Of a stretch of DNA of 5,213 bases, positions 1-5,213 are shown in pieces. The first letter of the stretch is position 1, and each line of letters opens with the position of its first letter. The position numbers and the translations under genes were made by a program. Source of the DNA: Lentimicrobiaceae bacterium (GTDB lineage Bacteria > Bacteroidota > Bacteroidia > Bacteroidales > Lentimicrobiaceae); the NCBI GenBank assembly GCA_028697695.1, contig JAQVEI010000202.1, positions 1-5,213 on the forward strand. Reading direction: 5' to 3'. The notes under the pieces were generated by a model. It was given only the letters and a program-made list of their open reading frames with translations, searched no databases and had not been told where the DNA came from.

Positions 1-528
1 TTTCTGTAACTCTGTACTCAATAAACCCTTGGGCTCAGTGTTCATCCTATCCCGCACTTTTTCTTTTGCCGGGACATGTGCTTTTATATGTCCGGTGGCT
101 ACCATTACTCTCGCAGGAAACCCGGGATTTAAAGGCATAACCGCTCCTTCCATATCAAGATAAAATGTCTTTCCATTGTCCGAAACTATCTTTACCAAAG
201 GGATGCGCTGTTTCGCGAATATATTTACAATGCCATCCACACCTATACGAACCGAAGATTTTGATATGTAAGGGTCATTGTTCAGCAACTCTTCTATGGC
301 TATAGCCGGAATGCTTTTTAAAGGCTGACCTTTTATTCTGATACCTTCTTTTGTAATAAGTTTAATCAGGTAGCTTTCATCTATCAACGGGTCTGCTCCG
401 TTATATTCAATCATCACATTTAAGCTACGACATGTTTCGGTACCTTGTTTTTTATTGGCAAAAACAAACAAGCTTCCAATACCGGCCAGCAGTAACGCCC
501 AAACTGTGGTTATTACAATTTTTCTCAT
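1..528 (-). CDS. ftsQ: Cell division protein FtsQ, C-terminus cut off by window edge
   Basis: The frame stays open from ATG at 528 to the window edge, giving 176 residues without a stop. Seen: a short cytoplasmic start (MRK), one hydrophobic membrane segment at about residues 4-24, then a periplasmic part. Residues about 36-105 look like a POTRA domain, with IKGQPLKSIPA at 65-75, AIEELLNNDPYI at 77-88 and the family-like KQRIPLVKI at 106-114. The start of the beta domain follows, with FYLDMEGAVMPL at 122-133. Family knowledge: FtsQ is a single-pass divisome protein that links early and late division proteins, binding FtsL and FtsB in E. coli. Typical length is about 240-280 residues, so roughly a third is missing. 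ATG 528 is the only ATG after the in-frame TGA at 579-577. It overlaps the murC stop by four bases (ATGA), which suggests coupled translation. The position directly after murC supports the name. The sequence is divergent, as is usual for FtsQ, so the call rests on topology, motifs and context together. Confidence 0.9.
   Translation of the reverse strand, partial: MRKIVITTVWALLLAGIGSLFVFANKKQGTETCRSLNVMIEYNGADPLIDESYLIKLITKEGIRIKGQPLKSIPAIAIEELLNNDPYISKSSVRIGVDGIVNIFAKQRIPLVKIVSDNGKTFYLDMEGAVMPLNPGFPARVMVATGHIKAHVPAKEKVRDRMNTEPKGLLSTELQK
525..528 (-). other. murC-ftsQ ATGA start/stop overlap
   Basis: The ftsQ ATG and the murC TGA share ATGA. The bases before it (GTACCGGAA) contain a weak GGA at very short spacing, not a convincing ribosome binding site. 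No ddl gene lies between murC and ftsQ, unlike in E. coli, where ddlB sits here. Confidence 0.85.
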
Positions 529-1892
529 TTCCGGTACTTTTCGTTCAACAATGTTTCTATAGGAATAACCAATTGATCAATATTGCCGGCACCCATGGTT
601 AGCAAAATGTCGCAATGATTGTTTGTTATATAATCCAATATTTCTTCCGGGCTTAGCAGATACTTTTCAGCCAAATTAATTTTTGATAGCAACGCCCTGG
701 AATGAATTCCTTGAATAGGTAACTCCCTTGCAGGATAGATATCCATTAGCAGCAGGGTATCCAATGCTTCCAGACTATGGGCAAATTCATCCATAAAGTC
801 TCGTGTGCGGGAGAAAAGATGAGGCTGGAATATGCCTGTAATCTTCCGTCCGGGATAAATCCCTTTTACCGATTCAATGCATGCACTAATTTCGTTGGGA
901 TGGTGGGCATAATCGTCCAGGTAGGTAACAGCGGGAAGGTTAACCCGTTCATCGAAGCGACGCACCATGCCGGTAAAGCTGTTGATACCATTACGGATTT
1001 CTTGTTCACTTACGCCAAAAAGCCAGGCTGCTGCCGCCGCCGCAATGCTGTTTTCCAGATTAAATTTTCCCCGGGCAGCAGGCTTCAAATCTCTTATCAT
1101 TCCTGTAGGAGTTTTAAGATGATAGCCGTACAAACCGGATTCGAGCTGTAAATTTAAAGGCATAAAATCTGCCTCTTTATCCAAAGAATAGGTATAACGT
1201 TTTACCCCTTTTTGCAGCTTGTCAGGAATATTTACTCCCTGTTTAATAAGCAGTATACCGTCGGTTTTTATTTTTGAGGTGAAGTCGGCAAATGCTTCCT
1301 GCAGTGTTTCAAGGGTGTGATAAATATCAAGATGGTCGGCATCAACCGCGGTAATTACCGCCAAAGCAGGGTCTAATTTCAAAAATGAATAATCGAATTC
1401 ATCTGCTTCAACCACAACCACCTCGCTGCCGGGATTGAGAATGAGGTTGGATTGATAGTTTTTGGCTATTCCGCCTAAAAAGGCAGTACAACCATAGGAG
1501 GAATGATTAAAGATGTGCGCTATCGCTCCGGAAATGGTTGTTTTGCCATGGGTGCCGGCAACAGCTATGGTTTGTTTGAGCTGAATGATGTAATTGAGGA
1601 ATTCTGCCCGTTTCAGCATAAGCAGTCCCCTGGATTTTACTGCTTTTATCAGCTCGAGATCGGCGGGTACAGCCGGGGTATAAACCACCAGGTCAGTTTC
1701 TGCAGGAATGTTTTCAGGTTCATCATTATAATGTATGTGCATTCCTTCAGCTTCTAGTTGCCGTGTAAGTACAGTGGCGGTTTTGTCATAACCATACACT
1801 TTTACTCCGGCCTTATACAGGTAGCGGGCAATGGCGCTCATGCCAATGCCCCCTATGCCTATAAAATAAACCAGATTAAGATGTGTAGTCAT
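525..1892 (-). CDS. murC: UDP-N-acetylmuramate--L-alanine ligase (MurC), complete
   Basis: MurC is the cytoplasmic ATP-dependent ligase that adds L-alanine to UDP-MurNAc, the first amino acid of the peptidoglycan stem peptide. The 455 residues match the usual 450-480. Seen in order: the N-terminal UDP-binding glycine loop GIGGIGMSA at 12-20; the ATP P-loop GTHGKTT at 113-119, whose His is typical of MurC; the metal-site region EADEFD at 162-167; DADHLD at 184-189; GKFNLEN at 275-281; and the C-terminal domain with DDYAHHPNEI at 326-335, FQPHLFSRT at 355-363, DIYPARE at 384-390 and GAGNID at 434-439. The start is secure: an in-frame TAA lies 15 bases upstream and the next Met (18) falls inside the glycine loop. 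The gene overlaps murG upstream and ftsQ downstream by ATGA at both ends. Six consecutive Ala codons (residues 284-289) form a small GC-rich tract. No key residue appears to be missing. Confidence 0.98.
   Translation of the reverse strand: MTTHLNLVYFIGIGGIGMSAIARYLYKAGVKVYGYDKTATVLTRQLEAEGMHIHYNDEPENIPAETDLVVYTPAVPADLELIKAVKSRGLLMLKRAEFLNYIIQLKQTIAVAGTHGKTTISGAIAHIFNHSSYGCTAFLGGIAKNYQSNLILNPGSEVVVVEADEFDYSFLKLDPALAVITAVDADHLDIYHTLETLQEAFADFTSKIKTDGILLIKQGVNIPDKLQKGVKRYTYSLDKEADFMPLNLQLESGLYGYHLKTPTGMIRDLKPAARGKFNLENSIAAAAAAWLFGVSEQEIRNGINSFTGMVRRFDERVNLPAVTYLDDYAHHPNEISACIESVKGIYPGRKITGIFQPHLFSRTRDFMDEFAHSLEALDTLLLMDIYPARELPIQGIHSRALLSKINLAEKYLLSPEEILDYITNNHCDILLTMGAGNIDQLVIPIETLLNEKYRK
583..598. 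repeat. Left arm of a 16-base perfect inverted repeat in murC
   Basis: The sequence TTGCCGGCACCCATGG is the exact reverse complement of 1546-1561. On the coding strand this arm specifies the Met-Gly-Ala-Gly-Asn part of the GAGNID motif near the MurC C-terminus. Matching does not extend beyond 16 bases on either side. The arms are about 950 bases apart, so a stable hairpin is doubtful. Shared codons for Gly/Ala-rich motifs are the simplest explanation. Confidence 0.6.
1546..1561. repeat. Right arm of a 16-base perfect inverted repeat in murC
   Basis: The sequence CCATGGGTGCCGGCAA is the exact reverse complement of 583-598. On the coding strand this arm specifies Ala-Gly-Thr-His-Gly, the start of the MurC ATP-binding P-loop. 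It contains the palindromic octamer TGCCGGCA, which also occurs in the other arm and at 2344-2351 in murG. Confidence 0.6.
1889..1892 (-). other. murG-murC ATGA start/stop overlap
   Basis: The murC ATG and the murG TGA share the four bases ATGA. Just upstream lies an A-rich run (including seven As at 1906-1900), which codes for the lysine-rich MurG tail and stands where a Shine-Dalgarno site would be. A-rich leaders of this kind are usual in Bacteroidota, whose genes mostly lack Shine-Dalgarno sites. Coupled termination and re-initiation is the likely mode of murC translation. Confidence 0.85.
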
Positions 1893-3013
1893 AGCTTTGT
1901 TTTTTTATTTTCTATGCAATCCAAAACTACCCGGGCAATTTGAAAAGCGGCATCCGGATGGGCCATTTTGGAAATGTTTTCGCTTAGTTCAAGACGGGCT
2001 GCCGCATCTGCTGCAAGTTTAAGTACCTGAGTAATTAAATTGTCAGCCGCATCTTTATCCTTAACCATCAGAGCCGCTTTCTCCTTAACCAGTGCCATGG
2101 CATTCTTCGTTTGGTGATCTTCCGCAACATTTGGCGATGGTACCAATATTGAAGGACGTGCAGTAGCACACAATTCAGATATGGCAAGTGCACCAGCACG
2201 CGATATCACAATATCAGCGGCAGCATAAGCCAGATCCATGCGTGCGATAAAATTAAATGTGCGTATGCCCGATTGTTCGAAAGGGCGTACTGCTGCTTCT
2301 GCCAGAGGAGCATAAGTGTTTCCTGTTTGCCAGATAAGTTGAATGCCGGCATCCGACAGGCGTTTCAACCCGCTATGTATGCTCTCATTAATGGTGCGGG
2401 CACCCAGGCTACCACCCACAACCAATAAGGTGATGCGATTGTTTTGCAAGTTGAAAAAGTCAATGGCTTCAGTCTTTTTTGCTTTTGCATTGATGATGGA
2501 GGACCTCACGGGGTTACCGGTAATGATGAGTTTGTTTTTTGAAAAATATTTTTCCATACCCGGGTAGGCAACACATATTTTTTCGGCCTTTTTGGCCAGC
2601 ATCTTATTGGTTATTCCGGGGTATGAGTTCTGCTCCTGAAGAATGGTTGGAATACCCATAGCGGCTGCTGCTTTTACTGTTGGGCCGCTGGCATACCCGC
2701 CAACACCAACCACTGCCTGAGGCTGAAACCTACGGATGATTTTGCGTGCACGAACTGAACTGTGGAGTAATTTAACAGGGAACAATAAATTTTTCCACGT
2801 AAGCCGCCGTTGCAAACCACTTATCCATAACGGCTCGATATCATACCCGGCTGCAGGTACTTTTTCCATCTCCATACGGCCAAGAGCTCCCACAAACAGT
2901 ATTTCGGCATGTGGGCTTGCCTTTTTTATGCTGTCCGCAATGGCAATGGCCGGGAAAATATGTCCCCCGGTACCTCCGCCGCTGATGATGATTCGGGTTT
3001 CAGGCAATGACAT
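1889..3013 (-). CDS. murG: UDP-GlcNAc:lipid I GlcNAc transferase (MurG), complete
   Basis: MurG transfers GlcNAc from UDP-GlcNAc to lipid I, giving lipid II. It is a peripheral GT-B glycosyltransferase (family GT28) on the cytoplasmic membrane face. The 374 residues fit the usual 350-375. The N-terminal Rossmann domain shows the first glycine loop GGGTGGHIFPA at 12-22, with the conserved His18; the second glycine loop GVGGYASGP at 103-111; EQNSYPG at 127-133; and TGNPVR at 165-170. The C-terminal domain shows the third glycine loop GGSLGA at 200-205, and the UDP-GlcNAc site with SRAGA at 271-275, Glu280 and DHQTKNA at 299-305. The start is fixed by an in-frame TAA only nine bases upstream, and no later Met precedes the first glycine loop. 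The start lies inside the end of ftsW (14-base overlap), and the TGA stop overlaps the murC ATG. The C-terminal tail is lysine-rich and coded by an A-rich stretch that also serves as leader for murC. Confidence 0.98.
   Translation of the reverse strand: MSLPETRIIISGGGTGGHIFPAIAIADSIKKASPHAEILFVGALGRMEMEKVPAAGYDIEPLWISGLQRRLTWKNLLFPVKLLHSSVRARKIIRRFQPQAVVGVGGYASGPTVKAAAAMGIPTILQEQNSYPGITNKMLAKKAEKICVAYPGMEKYFSKNKLIITGNPVRSSIINAKAKKTEAIDFFNLQNNRITLLVVGGSLGARTINESIHSGLKRLSDAGIQLIWQTGNTYAPLAEAAVRPFEQSGIRTFNFIARMDLAYAAADIVISRAGALAISELCATARPSILVPSPNVAEDHQTKNAMALVKEKAALMVKDKDAADNLITQVLKLAADAAARLELSENISKMAHPDAAFQIARVVLDCIENKKTKL
3000..3013 (-). other. ftsW-murG 14-base gene overlap
   Basis: The murG ATG lies 14 bases before the end of ftsW, in another frame; the shared bases read ATGTCATTGCCTGA. 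Upstream of the murG start is an A-rich stretch (AGTAAAAGAAA) inside the ftsW tail codons, without a GGAGG-like site. An in-frame TAA at 3022-3020 leaves this ATG as the only possible start. Translational coupling is the likely consequence (inference). Confidence 0.85.
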
Positions 3014-4196
3014 TTTCTTTTACTGTTTCAGGTTCATGTTTTTGAATTTTACGCTCAGCCGCCGCTGATTCAACGCGCTCTACTTCACAACTTACACTTA
3101 ATATGATGCCAACGGCTATGCTGGTAAACCATATGGAGGTGCCACCCATACTTACCATTGGCAGGGTCTGGCCTGTAACCGGCAATAGGTTTACCGCAAC
3201 CATCATATTCACCATAGCCTGGAATACCAGACTAAATGCAACACCAAAAGTTAAAAAAGCAGCAAAATTTCGCTGACTTTTGATTACTATTTTCACAGCC
3301 CGGAAGAACAATATCAAATACAGCAACACCAGTATAGTGCCTCCTATCAAACCATATTCTTCAATTACAATGGCAAAAATAAAATCAGAATAAGGGTGTG
3401 GTAAAAAGTTCTTTTGGGTCGAATTGCCGGGCATTTTTCCGGTTATACCGCCGGTGGCTATGGCTATTTTTGCCTGTTCCACCTGGTAATTGGATTCACT
3501 GTCGCCGCTGCTGAAATTTTCAATGCGGTTTTGCCAGGTGCCAAACCTGCCACTGACTTGCGAAATATTGCCTGCCAAAAGGATAAACAGAAATACCGCC
3601 ATCAAGCCGGACAAACTAAAGAGGATTAAGAATTTAAGTTTTACCCTACCAATAAACATGATTACCAGGCAGGTTACAAACAACATGGCTGCCGATGAGA
3701 AGTTGGCCGGTAATATCAAGCCGGTAATAATCAACACGGGGATAATTAAAGAAACAAACCCTTTTTTAAAGTCATGAACTTCATCCTGTTTTTTGGCAAG
3801 TAGCCTGGCCAGATAAATTATTAAAGCCAGTTTGGCCATATCAGAAGGCTGAAAAGTAATATTAATGAAGGGCAGGGTGTACCAACGGCTTGCTTCGTTC
3901 AGGCTGGTTCCAAAAAACAGGGTATAGGCCAGAAGGGGTATTGACAAAATGAGCGCCATTTGTGCCAAACGGCCATAATAGATGTAGCGTACATTGTGCG
4001 ATAAAAACATCATACCCAATCCAAACAATAAAATACCAAGGTGTTTCAACAGGTAATATTCGGTATTGCCTGCGTGCTTCCTGTATGCCAGCGTTCCCGT
4101 AGAGCTGTACACAGCAAGCACCGAGAATATGGACAATAGAAAAACTACTGCCCATATTACTTTGTCACCCTTAATATTTTTTAAGATTACCTTCAT
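3000..4196 (-). CDS. ftsW: Septal peptidoglycan glycosyltransferase FtsW (SEDS family), complete
   Basis: FtsW is a polytopic inner-membrane SEDS protein. With a class B PBP (FtsI) it polymerises lipid II at the division septum. The 398 residues are of normal length. Seen: about ten hydrophobic segments, beginning at residues 13-30, 48-65 and 77-95, with a large periplasmic loop at about 210-270 and a charged cytoplasmic tail at 371-398. Family motifs are FQPSDMAK at 115-122, YQVEQAKIAIATGG at 237-250, PYSDFIFAIVIEEYG at 268-282 and the SEDS signature LLPVTGQTLPMVSMGGTS at 337-354. Asp271 aligns by motif with the essential Asp of Thermus RodA (Asp255). Its place between murD and murG argues for FtsW rather than RodA. 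ATG 4196 is the first start after the in-frame murD stop, and the next Met is residue 62, inside the second membrane segment. Two motif positions are unusual against the general family: Asp119 in QPSE and Met255 in GxGxGxS. Both may be lineage traits. Confidence 0.97.
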   Translation of the reverse strand: MKVILKNIKGDKVIWAVVFLLSIFSVLAVYSSTGTLAYRKHAGNTEYYLLKHLGILLFGLGMMFLSHNVRYIYYGRLAQMALILSIPLLAYTLFFGTSLNEASRWYTLPFINITFQPSDMAKLALIIYLARLLAKKQDEVHDFKKGFVSLIIPVLIITGLILPANFSSAAMLFVTCLVIMFIGRVKLKFLILFSLSGLMAVFLFILLAGNISQVSGRFGTWQNRIENFSSGDSESNYQVEQAKIAIATGGITGKMPGNSTQKNFLPHPYSDFIFAIVIEEYGLIGGTILVLLYLILFFRAVKIVIKSQRNFAAFLTFGVAFSLVFQAMVNMMVAVNLLPVTGQTLPMVSMGGTSIWFTSIAVGIILSVSCEVERVESAAAERKIQKHEPETVKENVIA

Positions 4197-4208
4197 ATAT
4201 GCTTTATG
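4197..4208 (-). other. murD-ftsW junction, 12 bases, same reading frame
   Basis: Only 12 bases lie between the murD TGA (4211-4209) and the ftsW ATG (4194-4196). They read CATAAAGCATAT, with no recognisable Shine-Dalgarno sequence. Because 12 is a multiple of three and no other stop occurs, ftsW continues in the murD frame after the single TGA. The spacing suggests that ribosomes ending murD re-initiate at ftsW. The gap is too short for a promoter or terminator. Confidence 0.8.
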
Positions 4209-5213
4209 TCAAAGTTGGTTTACGGCAGCTATAAATTGCCGGCCTCTGTCTTCATAGTTTTCAAACAAATCGAAACTGGCACAAGCCGGTGAAAGCAGCA
4301 CTACCTCATTTTTCCCGGCAAGAGTATAGGCTTTTTCTACTGCTTCTTCCATAGAATGAGTCTCGGTTACCGGAACCAGGTGAGCAAAAGCTTTTATGAG
4401 CTTTTCATTATGTACACCTAAACATACAATTGCTTTCACCGTATGTTTTACCAATTCGGTGAGTTTACTGTAATCGTTGCCCTTGTCAATTCCGCCGGCA
4501 ATCCACACCACCGGTTTATACTGCGATTCAAGGGCAAACCAGGTGGAATTTATATTGGTTGCTTTTGAATCATTAATAAATTCGATGCCATGGATGTTCG
4601 CTACATACTCCAGCCGGTGGCCTGCATTTTTAAAGTCAGCCAGGCTTTGCTTGATGCTTTCTTTCCGGAGCCCGATGAGCTTACCTGCAATGCCTGCAGC
4701 CATGGAATCGTAAATGTTGTGTTTGCCCTGAAGGGCCAGTTCCTCTAGTGTCATAGTAAATATTTCACCGTTTATATTAAAGATTATTTTGTTGTTTTCC
4801 AGATAGGCCCCTTCTTCTTCCTTTGAATAAAGACTAAAGCGATATTGTTTTGCCCGGGGCTTGTATTGTTTTACTTTATGCTGAATGGTTTGATCATCGC
4901 TGCACCAGATAAAAGCATCAGATGCCGACTGGTTGCGGATGATGCGCATCTTGGCATCAGCATAAGCATCAAAACTATGGTTGTATCTGTCAAGATGATC
5001 GGGCGTAATATTGAGTAATACAGCTATGTGGGCATGAAAATCTTGTATCCCGTCCAATTGAAAGCTACTCAGTTCCAGTGCGTAATACTCATGTTGTTTT
5101 TCAGCTACAGCCCTTGAGAAACTCAGGCCAATGTTTCCGGCTGCTATGGCATTCAAACCACCGGCCTGCATTAAATGAGCCAGCAAGCCCGTTGTAGTCG
5201 TTTTTCCGTTACT
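4209..5213 (-). CDS. murD: UDP-MurNAc-L-alanine--D-glutamate ligase (MurD), N-terminus cut off by window edge
   Basis: MurD adds D-glutamate to UDP-MurNAc-L-Ala in the cytoplasm, using ATP. The frame is open to the right edge and yields 334 residues. The family has about 440-450, so the N-terminal UDP-binding domain of about 110 residues lies outside. The visible part begins in the ATP P-loop with SNGKTTTT at 1-8. A TTG at 5186 is an internal Leu and should not be taken as a start. Further motifs, counted from the edge: GNIG at 26-29, ELSSFQL at 47-53, NITPDHLDRY at 68-77, HNIYDSMAAG in the mid domain, then HRLEY, INDSKATN and GGIDKGNDY, and SPACASFD at 308-315 followed by the YEDRGRQF block. 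ELSSFQL and SPACASFD are diagnostic of MurD. Lys88 lies 15 residues after the His of PDHLDRY, the same spacing as E. coli His183 to Lys198, the carbamylated catalytic lysine. ftsW follows after 12 bases. Confidence 0.98.
   Translation of the reverse strand, partial: SNGKTTTTGLLAHLMQAGGLNAIAAGNIGLSFSRAVAEKQHEYYALELSSFQLDGIQDFHAHIAVLLNITPDHLDRYNHSFDAYADAKMRIIRNQSASDAFIWCSDDQTIQHKVKQYKPRAKQYRFSLYSKEEEGAYLENNKIIFNINGEIFTMTLEELALQGKHNIYDSMAAGIAGKLIGLRKESIKQSLADFKNAGHRLEYVANIHGIEFINDSKATNINSTWFALESQYKPVVWIAGGIDKGNDYSKLTELVKHTVKAIVCLGVHNEKLIKAFAHLVPVTETHSMEEAVEKAYTLAGKNEVVLLSPACASFDLFENYEDRGRQFIAAVNQL

Noticed and set aside
777..1151. 124-codon open frame on the plus strand, antisense to murC
   Set aside because: Antisense shadow of a conserved gene; the protein shows no recognisable motif and there is no supporting leader.
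1896..1911. T-rich run on the plus strand as an intrinsic terminator
   Set aside because: It has no GC-rich stem beside it, and on the coding strand it is the A-rich end of murG, where a terminator would split the operon.
2736..3068. 110-codon open frame on the plus strand, antisense to murG and the ftsW end
   Set aside because: It spans the overlap of two well-supported genes on the other strand and has no coherent protein features.
3862..4155. 97-codon open frame on the minus strand inside ftsW
   Set aside because: It lies wholly within ftsW in another frame, its translation shows no family motif, and the ftsW frame has strong motifs and membrane segments over the same bases.
5184..5186. 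TTG at 5186 as a start for murD
   Set aside because: The frame is open further upstream and codes for the P-loop residues SNGKTTTT, so the true start lies beyond the window.
1..5213. A novel defence, mobile or RNA-based system
   Set aside because: The whole window is accounted for by five conserved cell wall and division genes; I see no unassigned gap, repeat array, RNA gene or foreign insertion.

Overview
The window is an internal piece of the division and cell wall (dcw) cluster of a Bacteroidota bacterium. All five genes read on the minus strand. In transcription order they are murD (5' end cut by the window edge), ftsW, murG, murC and ftsQ (3' end cut by the other edge). The assignment to Bacteroidota rests on four things: the gene order, with ftsQ directly after murC and no ddl between them; lineage-style protein features such as the FtsQ type and the EADEFD motif of MurC; the lack of Shine-Dalgarno sequences with A-rich stretches before starts; and moderate GC content, judged by eye. 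A place near Chitinophagales or Sphingobacteriales is a guess from the look of FtsW and is not established.

Layout, from the right edge leftwards: 5213-4209 is murD without its N-terminal domain, and the visible part opens inside the ATP-binding P-loop. A 12-base gap leads to ftsW (4196-3000). ftsW overlaps murG (3013-1889) by 14 bases. murG overlaps murC (1892-525) by ATGA, and murC overlaps ftsQ (528 to the left edge) by ATGA. All four visible stop codons are TGA. Essentially every base is coding. I see no internal promoter, terminator, RNA gene, mobile element or CRISPR array.

The genes form one pathway. MurC and MurD are cytoplasmic ligases that add L-Ala and then D-Glu to UDP-MurNAc. 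MurG attaches GlcNAc to lipid I to make lipid II at the inner membrane face. FtsW polymerises lipid II into septal glycan, and FtsQ is the membrane scaffold of the divisome. The tight packing suggests one polycistronic message with translational coupling.

I did not find a novel system here. The observations worth a second look are small: two substitutions in conserved FtsW motifs (Asp119 in the QPSE motif and Met255 in the GxGxGxS loop), a perfect 16-base inverted repeat inside murC that joins two conserved motif codings, and the murD-ftsW junction in which both genes share a reading frame across a single TGA.
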